Of a stretch of DNA of 64,000 bases, positions 18,724 through 26,092 are shown piece by piece. The first letter of the stretch is position 1. Each line of letters starts with the position of its first letter. The stretch lies in NCBI GenBank assembly GCA_947589185.1, contig CANQCK010000001.1:1-64000 (forward strand). Direction: 5' to 3'. The translations under genes were made by a program, and so were the position numbers. The notes under the pieces were generated by a model. The model made no database searches. It had not been told where the DNA came from and was given only the letters and a program-made list of their open reading frames with translations. The DNA is from an uncultured Clostridia bacterium. Its GTDB lineage: Bacteria; Bacillota; Clostridia; Oscillospirales; Ruminococcaceae.

Positions 18724-19296
18724 ATGGGTTTGACAGAGCTATTATTAATAGCTGTAGGACTTTCTATGGACGCATTTGCAGTGTCTGTAACAAACGGGCT
18801 TTGCTATAAAAATGTAAAGTTCGGCTGGACGCTTGGTATGGGGCTTTGCTTCGGTCTGTTTCAGGGAGCAATGCCGACAATAGGCTATTTTCTTGGAAGC
18901 ACTTTTGCTGATTATATTTCTGCATTTGATCATTATATTGCGTTGATACTACTTTGTTTTATCGGAGGTAAAATGCTTATTGACGGAGTAAAAAGCAAAG
19001 ATGATGATATTAAAGCTACAGGAGCGTCGATAGGCTTGGGTATTCTCTTAGTTCAGGGAGTTGCAACAAGTATTGATGCACTGGCTGTTGGAGTTTCTTT
19101 TGCTGTGCTGCCCGACGTAAATATAGTTATGGCAGCAGGATTTATAGCGTTTGTTACCTTTGTACTTTCGGTCATTGCAGTGTTAGTAGGTAAGAAATTC
19201 GGAAATCTTCTTAATAATAAGGCTCAGATTATCGGCGGGCTTATTCTTGTTGCAATAGGAATTAAAATTTTTATTGAGCATACTTTTTTCAGTTAA
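18724..19296 (+). CDS. mntP: manganese efflux pump MntP
   Basis: A 190-residue protein with six predicted membrane helices in two three-helix halves, each with a conserved acidic motif (LSMDAFAVS, Asp16; TSIDALAVG, Asp118). This is the MntP/DUF204 family that exports Mn2+. ATG 18724 follows CTGGAGGATT and begins one base after the tgt stop codon, so the two genes are co-transcribed. No manganese (yybP-ykoY) riboswitch is seen upstream. Confidence 0.92.
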   Translation: MGLTELLLIAVGLSMDAFAVSVTNGLCYKNVKFGWTLGMGLCFGLFQGAMPTIGYFLGSTFADYISAFDHYIALILLCFIGGKMLIDGVKSKDDDIKATGASIGLGILLVQGVATSIDALAVGVSFAVLPDVNIVMAAGFIAFVTFVLSVIAVLVGKKFGNLLNNKAQIIGGLILVAIGIKIFIEHTFFS

Positions 19297-19352
19297 TGAT
19301 TAAAAGCTAGTAAATAACATATAGAATTAACATATTTTTAACATATTTCCTT

Positions 19353-19358
19353 TATAAT
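19353..19358 (+). promoter_or_regulatory. -10 box directly before phosphatase gene
   Basis: TATAAT at 19353-19358 lies nine bases before ATG 19368. Transcription from it would begin two or three bases before the start codon. The -35 region is weak (TTAACA with a 20-base spacer). Confidence 0.5.
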
Positions 19359-19367
19359 TAATTTATT

Positions 19368-20027
19368 ATGATTAAGTATATAATTTTTGATTTAGACGGA
19401 ACCCTGGTAAATTCAATATATGACCTTGCAGATTCAGTCAATTATGTGTTGAAACAAAACGGATATAAAGAGCATCCTCTTGACAGTTTTTATTATTTTG
19501 TCGGTAACGGAACATTAAAACTTATTGAACGGGCATTGCCGGAGGATAAGCGGACGGCTAATGAAATTGAACGTGTACATTCACAGTTTGCAGAGTATTA
19601 CTCTAAAAATTATCTCAATAAGACTGTTCCGTATAAGGGTATTAAAGAACTTCTTAATAAACTTGATGATCGTAAAATAAAATATGCGGTTGCCTCAAAT
19701 AAAACCGATGCTTTTACACAAGAGATTATTAATGGTTTGTTTAAAAGCAATCAATTTGACGTAATTATGGGTAAAAGGGAAGAAAATCCGACAAAACCGA
19801 ATCCTAAGATAATCTATGATATATTGGAGGGTAAGAATTTAACTTTAGATGAAATTTTGGTTGTCGGGGATTCAAGCGTTGACATTGAAACCGGACATAA
19901 TGCTAAACTCAGAGCAGTTGGCTGTTTGTGGGGTTTCAGAGATAGAAAGGAACTTAAAGAATCAGGTGCAGATTTTATAATATCGCACCCAATGGAACTT
20001 ATTGAAATAATAGATAATATTAAATAA
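19368..20027 (+). CDS. HAD phosphatase, phosphoglycolate phosphatase-like
   Basis: A 219-residue HAD hydrolase with intact motif I DLDGT (Asp8, Asp10), a helical cap, motif III Lys in NPTKPNP and motif IV VVGDSSVDIE. Length and cap type match Gph/PpaX phosphatases acting on phosphoglycolate or pyrophosphate. There is no ribosome site before ATG 19368 and the -10 box is only nine bases away, which suggests a leaderless message. The exact substrate is not certain. Confidence 0.88.
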   Translation: MIKYIIFDLDGTLVNSIYDLADSVNYVLKQNGYKEHPLDSFYYFVGNGTLKLIERALPEDKRTANEIERVHSQFAEYYSKNYLNKTVPYKGIKELLNKLDDRKIKYAVASNKTDAFTQEIINGLFKSNQFDVIMGKREENPTKPNPKIIYDILEGKNLTLDEILVVGDSSVDIETGHNAKLRAVGCLWGFRDRKELKESGADFIISHPMELIEIIDNIK

Positions 20028-20053
20028 TTTATAAATGGAAAGGGCGAGAATTT

Positions 20054-20620
20054 ATGACTTATAACATTAAGGAAGTTGCTGAAAGACTAAAAGGTCTGCG
20101 TGAATCCTGTGAATTATCTATTCACTCTTTTTGTGAAAAGACAGGTATATCTGTTGAAGATTACAAGAAAATCGAGTCGGGCGAAAAGGATTTTTCAGTT
20201 ACTTTTTTATACAAATGTTCTGAGTTGTTTGACGTTGATTTAGTTGAACTGCTGACAGGTGCCGCTCCTCGTTTAAGCAACTATTCAATAGTACGCAGGG
20301 GAGAGGGTCTTCCAATTGAGAGAAGAGAACGCTTTGCATATCAGCATTTGGCATACAGGTTCAAGGATAAAAAGATTGAACCACTTATGGTTTTGGCTCC
20401 ATATGATGAAAAAGAACAGGACAAGCCGATAAAGCTATCCGTTCACGAGGGTCAGGAATGGGATTTCATAATCAAAGGCAGCTTGAAGTTTGTAATCGGT
20501 GGTCATACTGAGATATTAAATGAGGGCGATTCGCTTTATTATAATTCAAATCAGCCTCATGGAATGATAGCAGCAGGCGGAGAAGACTGCGAATTCTTAG
20601 CCGTGCTGATTAAAGGGTAA
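20054..20620 (+). CDS. XRE-family regulator with cupin sensor domain
   Basis: This 188-residue protein joins an N-terminal helix-turn-helix of the XRE type (about 8-62, with SVEDYKKIESGEKDFS) to a C-terminal cupin barrel (about 115-185, with GDSLYYNSNQPHGM). Such regulators sense a small metabolite. It is 44 bases upstream of an acyl-CoA synthetase gene in the same direction; the two commonly pair in Clostridia, and it probably controls that operon. Confidence 0.9.
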   Translation: MTYNIKEVAERLKGLRESCELSIHSFCEKTGISVEDYKKIESGEKDFSVTFLYKCSELFDVDLVELLTGAAPRLSNYSIVRRGEGLPIERRERFAYQHLAYRFKDKKIEPLMVLAPYDEKEQDKPIKLSVHEGQEWDFIIKGSLKFVIGGHTEILNEGDSLYYNSNQPHGMIAAGGEDCEFLAVLIKG

Positions 20621-20664
20621 TAAATTTGTTATAAGAAGAGATTTAACTGAAAGGAAACAGAAAT

Positions 20665-22335
20665 ATGAGTGTTAATTTGAATGATTTTTACAAACGATTC
20701 GTAATAGAGGAATTTGATGAAAAGACGGGAGTAGTTTCAAAGTTCGAGGCAAATCCTGAGCCTAATTACAACTTTGCATATGATGTTATTGATGAAATCG
20801 CAAGGATTGACCCTGAGCGTATATGCCTTTACTGGGTACACGAAGAGGGTGAAGAGAGAAAGTTTACTTATAAAGACGTTTCAGAGCTGAGTAATCAGTT
20901 TGCAAATATGTTTATAGATCACGGCATAAAAAAAGGCGACAAGGTTATGCTTGTTCTGAAAAGACATTATGAGTTCTGGCTTGCAGCATATGCGCTTATG
21001 AAAATAGGGGCTATCTTTATCCCTGCAACCTGCCAGCTCAAGGAAAAAGATTATGTTTATCGTTTTGAAGCCGCAAGTGTTGAATACATATGTGCCACGG
21101 TTGATGATAATGTTCCTGAAATTGTTGAGAATTCCATAAAGAAGTATAATGGCATCAAAGAGAAGTTTATTGCAAGAGGCAGCAGAGAGGGCTGGACCAA
21201 CCTTATGGAGGAGTCGGCTAAATATCCAAAAACTCTTGATAGAATTGAAAACAATGTTGAGGACGCAATGCTGTTATATTTCTCATCGGGAACAACAGGA
21301 TACCCTAAGATGGTTTTGCACAATCACTATTATACAATTGGTCACATAATAACAGCCAAGCACTGGCATAATATTTCTGACGGCACTCTGCATCTTACTA
21401 TTTCAGAGAGCGGTTGGGGAAAATGTGCATGGGGAAAGATGTTTGGTCAGCTTACCTGCGGTGCAACTGAATTTATTTACGACTTTGACAGATTCCACCC
21501 TGATGAGATGCTGAAGGTTATTCAGGACTATAAAATAACTTCTTTCTGTGCACCTCCTACTATGTATCGTTTCTTTATAAAAGAGGGAATTGAAAATTAT
21601 GACCTTTCAAATCTTAAATATGCTGCTACTGCCGGAGAGGCGTTAAACGCAGAGGTATTCAACAAGTTCTATGAGTATACGGGACTTAAAATAATGGAAG
21701 GCTTCGGACAAACAGAAACCGTTGTATGTGCTGCTACAATGGTAGGAATGGAGCCAAAACCCGGCTCTATGGGCAAGCCTACACCTATTTACAATATGGA
21801 TATAGTAGACGAAAACGGAAACTCATGTCCTGTAGGTGAGACGGGCGAAATGGTAATTAGAACAAACGGCAGAAAGCAGAAGTGCCTGTTCGTTGAATAT
21901 TACCGAAATGAAGAGGCTACAAAAGAGGCTTGGCACGACAATATTTATCACACAGGTGATACCGCTTGGAAAGACGAGGACGGATACTACTGGTATGTTG
22001 GAAGAACTGATGACGTTATTAAAGCGTCTGGTTATCGTATAGGACCGTTTGAGATTGAGTCGGTACTTATGGAGCATCCGAGCGTTTTAGAGTGTGCTGT
22101 TACTGCTGCTAAAGACCCGATAAGAGGTAATGTAGTAAAGGCAACTATTGTACTAGCAAAGGGATACACCGGCAGTGATGAGCTTGCAAAGGAGCTGCAG
22201 ACATATGTTAAGAACGCTACAGCTCCGTACAAATATCCGAGAATAGTTGAGTTCGTTGACGAGCTTCCTAAAACTATAAGCGGAAAAATCAGAAGAGTGC
22301 AGATCCGTGAGGAGGACGCTCAGAAGAATAAATAA
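20665..22335 (+). CDS. AMP-dependent acyl-CoA synthetase (acetyl/medium-chain type)
   Basis: This 556-residue ligase activates a carboxylic acid as acyl-AMP and then acyl-CoA. The P-loop YFSSGTTGYPK is at 205-215, the hinge motif YHTGDTAWKDEDGYYWYVGR is about 430-449, and the catalytic Lys541 lies in PKTISGKIRR. The arrangement is closest to ACSM/medium-chain acyl-CoA synthetases, with acetate or short fatty acids possible. It lies behind an XRE-cupin regulator that likely senses its substrate or product. Confidence 0.93.
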   Translation: MSVNLNDFYKRFVIEEFDEKTGVVSKFEANPEPNYNFAYDVIDEIARIDPERICLYWVHEEGEERKFTYKDVSELSNQFANMFIDHGIKKGDKVMLVLKRHYEFWLAAYALMKIGAIFIPATCQLKEKDYVYRFEAASVEYICATVDDNVPEIVENSIKKYNGIKEKFIARGSREGWTNLMEESAKYPKTLDRIENNVEDAMLLYFSSGTTGYPKMVLHNHYYTIGHIITAKHWHNISDGTLHLTISESGWGKCAWGKMFGQLTCGATEFIYDFDRFHPDEMLKVIQDYKITSFCAPPTMYRFFIKEGIENYDLSNLKYAATAGEALNAEVFNKFYEYTGLKIMEGFGQTETVVCAATMVGMEPKPGSMGKPTPIYNMDIVDENGNSCPVGETGEMVIRTNGRKQKCLFVEYYRNEEATKEAWHDNIYHTGDTAWKDEDGYYWYVGRTDDVIKASGYRIGPFEIESVLMEHPSVLECAVTAAKDPIRGNVVKATIVLAKGYTGSDELAKELQTYVKNATAPYKYPRIVEFVDELPKTISGKIRRVQIREEDAQKNK

Positions 22336-22393
22336 ATTATAAAAGTGAACAGAATATATAAAAAGGCTTAGCGTTGATTCAAAAGTTTTCGCT

Positions 22394-22554
22394 CAAGCCT
22401 TTTTCAAAAGGCTTGCGGGTCAAGGGCAGAGCCCTGTCGCTGACGAACCGTCAGCGAAATCTCTTACGGAGTGCGCTCCGAAAAAGGTGAATTTTAAAAT
22501 AGTCCGGTGGACTATTTTAAAAGAGGGAAAGCCCTGCAAGAGAGGGCTTTCCCT
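22394..22554. repeat. chain of six hairpins, putative dispersed palindromic element
   Basis: Six clean inverted pairs follow one another with no coding frame: CAAGCCTTTT (22394-22415), AGGGC (22423-22435), CGCTGACG (22438-22456), CGGAG (22467-22480), a 14-bp TTTTAAAATAGTCC pair (22492-22522) and a 12-bp AGGGAAAGCCCT pair (22524-22554). Composition is much more GC-rich than the intergenic DNA around it. The last hairpin may also end the acyl-CoA synthetase transcript. Such compact multi-hairpin units are typical of dispersed non-coding repeats, but only one copy is in the window. Confidence 0.7.
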
Positions 22555-22617
22555 AAAAATTAATTAACTGCGATATTAAATGTAAAAGAACATTTACTCC
22601 ATTTTCTAGGTGATAAA

Positions 22618-23196
22618 ATGCTGTTATATAAATTTCCTAAAAAGCTGTCTGCCTCTGAACAAATCGAACAGGCAGGCGAGCGAATAAAAGTGAATAAAAA
22701 GATAAGAAGGTTAAAAATTCAGAATGTAATCCTGCTTGCTGTGATTTGCATTTTAATCTGGCGAGTTCCATTGATCTGGCTGAAATTTTTAACTGCTTTT
22801 ATACTTTTACTGTGCATAGTGTTTAATTGTCTGATTTTAATGGTTGTTAAGCGTCAGGAGGACAGCGGTTCTTACACCAAAATTTATGATGACCATATTG
22901 AACACAAACAGGCAAGTCTTTTTAATTTAAAAAAGACAAACTACAAAGAAGTTACAGTTTTTTATAGTGATATTCTATCTTCATCACAGGACGCTTTTGG
23001 TAATTTGCAGCTTAAGCTGAAAAACGGTGAGATTATTTCTCTGTATTTCTGTGATACAGACGCTAAACTTTATCTTATAAACAATTTGTATAAAGAAATT
23101 AAATATCCAAAGAAGGAATACAGGGATTTGAGTGCTGATGAGATTTTTGACAAAGATGATCCTGATTATAAGTGGAAAAACTGGAAGGACTTTTAG
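22618..23196 (+). CDS. membrane protein with two helices, unknown function
   Basis: A 192-residue protein starting at ATG 22618 after TAGGTGA. A basic N-terminus precedes two adjacent hydrophobic helices (about 37-55 and 58-77). The soluble C-terminal part alternates beta strands (KQASLFNLKKTNYKEVTVFY, NLQLKLKNGEIISLYF) in the manner of YcxB or bacterial PH-like domains. I cannot name the family. It stands alone between the hairpin chain and a convergent anti-sigma gene. Confidence 0.75.
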   Translation: MLLYKFPKKLSASEQIEQAGERIKVNKKIRRLKIQNVILLAVICILIWRVPLIWLKFLTAFILLLCIVFNCLILMVVKRQEDSGSYTKIYDDHIEHKQASLFNLKKTNYKEVTVFYSDILSSSQDAFGNLQLKLKNGEIISLYFCDTDAKLYLINNLYKEIKYPKKEYRDLSADEIFDKDDPDYKWKNWKDF

Positions 23197-23206
23197 CGGT
23201 TAAATA

Positions 23207-24079
23207 TTATTCTACATCACTTTTATCAGTAATAAGTATTCCGTCTAAACTCCATACTTTTCTAGTACCGTCATTGTATTCGGCGGTTACGCGGTTTTTG
23301 TCATAGTCAAACATCAATCTTATAGCTCCATTATCAATATCTAATTGAAATGATGATTCATTATTGTTGCCTTTAATATTATTACCAAACCGTAAAAGTT
23401 CTTCATCAGATTCTTCACTTTTTTCAAATGTTACCGGATAGTAAACAAAGTCTTTTATATAATCTGGAACTTCATCATCGCCGTTTTCCTTTTCAGTCCA
23501 TATTGTTTTTCCGTTAAGAGTGAGTTTGTTGACATCTTTATAGCAGTTATTGGTAATCCAATCCATTTTATAAACTTTACCTTTTTCTTTATCTGTCTTG
23601 AAATAAGACTCAAGGTCAAAAACAGGGGTTTTAATACTTATATCTAGTTCTTTTCCGTCTTTACTCAACACTTCTTTTGCCGAATTTTGGGCGGGCTTTT
23701 GATTATAGAATACAAAAAACACACCGTCGCATTTATAAACTCTGGTAGCGTACACCTTATCTTCCGACAGATTTTTTAAAGGTACTTGTGTGAGTACATA
23801 AAATGAACTTATTAATACAGCAATACAGAGAACAGCTATAATTATACCCTTTATAAGTCCTTTATGCTTAATGCTTTTTAAAAGCGTTTTAACACCTTTT
23901 TCTTCGTTGCTGAGAGTTGCTGTAAGCTCAGTACAGAGGTTGTCATATTCCTTTGAACATTCCTCGCAGTTATTCAGATGCTCCTCAACTGCAATTGCAG
24001 TAGTATCGCTTACTACATTGTCATGATATAACGGAAGCAAATCTCTTACTATTTCGCAATTAATATTATTTTCATTCAT
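23207..24079 (-). CDS. anti-sigma factor with zinc-finger domain
   Basis: A 290-residue membrane protein. The N-terminal part has the zf-HC2 zinc motif HLNNCEECSKEYDNL (His-x3-Cys-x2-Cys) that binds ECF sigma factors, then one transmembrane helix (about 75-95) and an outside domain of about 190 residues with no known match. It overlaps the upstream sigma gene by four bases (ATGA), the usual coupling of sigma and anti-sigma. The outer domain presumably senses an envelope signal. Confidence 0.9.
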   Translation of the reverse strand: MNENNINCEIVRDLLPLYHDNVVSDTTAIAVEEHLNNCEECSKEYDNLCTELTATLSNEEKGVKTLLKSIKHKGLIKGIIIAVLCIAVLISSFYVLTQVPLKNLSEDKVYATRVYKCDGVFFVFYNQKPAQNSAKEVLSKDGKELDISIKTPVFDLESYFKTDKEKGKVYKMDWITNNCYKDVNKLTLNGKTIWTEKENGDDEVPDYIKDFVYYPVTFEKSEESDEELLRFGNNIKGNNNESSFQLDIDNGAIRLMFDYDKNRVTAEYNDGTRKVWSLDGILITDKSDVE

Positions 24080-24597
24080 GTTAATCCATCCTTTCTTAGT
24101 TTTTCTGTAATAATTTTTTTAGCACGGTGATATGTAACGCGTGCCCAGCTTTCGGTTTTTTGAAAAATCTCTGCAATGCTTTTAAATGATAGCTGACCGA
24201 AAACCCTCAGCGAGAAAACCTCCTTATACGGTTCGTCCAGAGTATGAAGTACCATATGTATACGCATTGCGGTATCAGCATCTGCAATGCTTTCTTCAAT
24301 TGAAAAAGGGTTTCCATTGAGTTGGCTCTCATCTAATTCGCATAGCCTGCCTTGCTTTTTTAAATAATCAAGCCATATATTTTTGGCGATTGCACAAAGC
24401 CAGGTGCTTTCTTTAGAATTACCGGAAAACTTCTCTTTTGATTTTAAAGCCTTAAAAAAGGTTTCCTGAGTAATATCCTGTGCCAGATTTTCGTCCTTGC
24501 AAAGGGAAAGCGTATATCTGTACACAAGTGTGTAATCTGCCTCAAGAAGACCTCTTTCAAGAGATTTATTATTTCCTTTATTTCTTATTGAAACCAC
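24076..24597 (-). CDS. ECF RNA polymerase sigma factor
   Basis: A 173-residue group IV sigma factor. Region 2 shows AQDITQETFFKALKS and STWLCAIAKNIWLDYL; region 4 shows EVFSLRVFGQLSFKSIAEI and WARVTYHRAK. The start is uncertain: GTG 24597 overlaps the ribosome site AAGGAGGTG, and no other ATG/GTG/TTG follows soon; an ATA four codons in would have better spacing. It is followed by its anti-sigma factor and preceded by a promoter that looks like its own target. Confidence 0.9.
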   Translation of the reverse strand: MVSIRNKGNNKSLERGLLEADYTLVYRYTLSLCKDENLAQDITQETFFKALKSKEKFSGNSKESTWLCAIAKNIWLDYLKKQGRLCELDESQLNGNPFSIEESIADADTAMRIHMVLHTLDEPYKEVFSLRVFGQLSFKSIAEIFQKTESWARVTYHRAKKIITEKLRKDGLT

Positions 24598-24639
24598 CTC
24601 CTTGACTTTGCAGTGTACAAAAGATCTTTTGCTGTCTAT

Positions 24640-24667
24640 TAGACGTTTAGAAACGAAAAACGTTACA
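24640..24667 (-). promoter_or_regulatory. ECF-type promoter of the sigma/anti-sigma operon
   Basis: On the minus strand TGTAAC (24662-24667), a 16-base spacer and CGTCTA (24640-24645) resemble the TGAAAC-16-CGTC promoters read by Bacillus ECF sigmas. It lies about 45 bases before the sigma gene and suggests autoregulation. Confidence 0.7.
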
Positions 24668-24757
24668 AAATAATTTATAAATTTATTTTATCACACAAAT
24701 ATCGGGAGTTAAAGCCTTTTGCCAAATGCAAAAATTGAAAATTTTTTTGCTTATTGC

Positions 24758-24786
24758 TTGACAAAGGAAATATATTGTGATATATT
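24758..24786 (+). promoter_or_regulatory. promoter of pheST
   Basis: TTGACA (24758-24763), 17 bases and TATATT (24781-24786), with TG at 24778 as an extended -10. Transcription begins just before the T-box leader. Confidence 0.85.
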
Positions 24787-24799
24787 AACTTTAAACATT

Positions 24800-25030
24800 A
24801 TGACTGAGAGAGTAGGTTTGTGGTACAGCTTTCAGAGAGGGAATGTCTGCTGAAAAATTCCTAAGCGAGATCAGACTGAAGTTCACTCACGAGTGGTTCT
24901 GCCGAAGTTTTTATTGTAAGCAGAAACGGATTTTGAAACCGTTAAAATTCAAAGGAGTGTTGGCTCTTTTAACCTTTAGGTGGTATAGCAAGATACAGTC
25001 TTGTCCTGATAGGGATAAGGCTTTTTTATT
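24800..25030 (+). ncRNA. phenylalanine T-box leader with terminator
   Basis: The leader has GAGAGAGTAGG, distal stem I with AGAGAGGGAATG and GCTGAAAAATTCC, and the specifier codon TTC (24882-24884) followed by purine, so it reads uncharged tRNA-Phe. The T-box AGGTGGTATAGC (24978-24989) carries TGGT to pair with the tRNA 3' ACCA end. The terminator stem 24997-25006 with 25013-25022 ends in TTTTTT. Uncharged tRNA-Phe would favour the antiterminator and expression of pheST. Confidence 0.93.
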
Positions 25031-25048
25031 TAATTAAGGGGGATTTCA

Positions 25049-26068
25049 ATGAAAGACGCACTTTTAAAAATCAAATCACTTGCAAAGGATGAGCTTTCGA
25101 AGGTAAACGACACTAAGGCCCTTGAAGAATTAAGGGTAAAGTTCTTAGGAAAAAAAGGCGAGCTCACATCAATATTAAAGCAAATGGGTAAGCTGTCGGC
25201 TGAGGAGAGACCTGTTATCGGACAGCTTGCAAATCAAGTTAGAGCTGAAATTGAAGAGTCTATAACAAACCGTGTTAAAGAAATAAAGGCTTTGATGCTT
25301 GAGAAAAAATTAAAAGATGAGGAACTTGACGTAACCTTGCCTGGCAATAAGGCGACTATCGGAAAGCTGCACCCTCTGAATATCGTACTTAATGAGATTG
25401 AAGAAATCTTTATGGGTATGGGCTTTGATATTGCTGACGGTCCCGAAGTTGAGTATGATTACTACAACTTTGAGGCTCTTAATCTTCCGCCCGACCACCC
25501 TGCAAGGGATACTCAGGATACATTTTATATTACTGACAATATTCTACTCAGAACGCAGACATCTTCCGTTCAGGTTCATGTTATGGAGGAGAAAAAGCCT
25601 CCTATTAGAATAATATCTCCGGGAAGAGTATATCGTTCGGACGCAGTTGACGCAACCCACTCACCGCTGTTCCATCAGATTGAGGGACTTGTTGTGGATA
25701 AGGGTATCACAATGTCTGACCTTGTGGGGACTCTGGAACTGCTTATGAAGCGATTGTATGGTGATGACTGTAAGATAAGACTTCGTCCGCATCATTTCCC
25801 ATTTACAGAACCCAGTGCCGAAGTTGACGTAATGTGCTTTAACTGCGGAGGAAAGGGTTGTTCAATGTGCAAGGACGAGGGTTACATTGAGCTTTTGGGA
25901 GCAGGTATGGTTCACCCTAAGGTTCTTGCAAACTGCGGAATAGACCCTGAGGTTTACTCAGGCTTTGCGTTCGGGCTTGGTCTTGAGAGAATAGTTATGA
26001 GAAGATACGGTATAAACGATATGAGACTGCTGTTCGAGAACGATTTGCGTTTCCTGAATCAGTTTTAA
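25049..26068 (+). CDS. pheS: phenylalanyl-tRNA synthetase alpha subunit
   Basis: The 339-residue alpha subunit holds the class II catalytic core that charges tRNA-Phe as an alpha2-beta2 enzyme. It has the N-terminal coiled-coil (about 1-80), motif 2 around [10 protein letters not shown], and motif 3 [33 protein letters not shown] insert with four cysteines is present before motif 3. AGGGGGATT precedes ATG 25049. It lies directly behind the phenylalanine T-box and before pheT. Confidence 0.97.
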   Translation: MKDALLKIKSLAKDELSKVNDTKALEELRVKFLGKKGELTSILKQMGKLSAEERPVIGQLANQVRAEIEESITNRVKEIKALMLEKKLKDEELDVTLPGNKATIGKLHPLNIVLNEIEEIFMGMGFDIADGPEVEYDYYNFEALNLPPDHPARDTQDTFYITDNILLRTQTSSVQVHVMEEKKPPIRIISPGRVYRSDAVDATHSPLFHQIEGLVVDKGITMSDLVGTLELLMKRLYGDDCKIRLRPHHFPFTEPSAEVDVMCFNCGGKGCSMCKDEGYIELLGAGMVHPKVLANCGIDPEVYSGFAFGLGLERIVMRRYGINDMRLLFENDLRFLNQF

Positions 26069-26092
26069 TGAATGAGGGGAGGATTACTGTAA

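Noticed and set aside
22536-22617. Riboswitch before the membrane protein at 22618
   Set aside because: The hairpins there belong to the repeat-like chain and do not match any aptamer consensus I know.
24843-25037. Plus-strand frame before pheS
   Set aside because: It is inside the T-box leader RNA and has no protein-like features.
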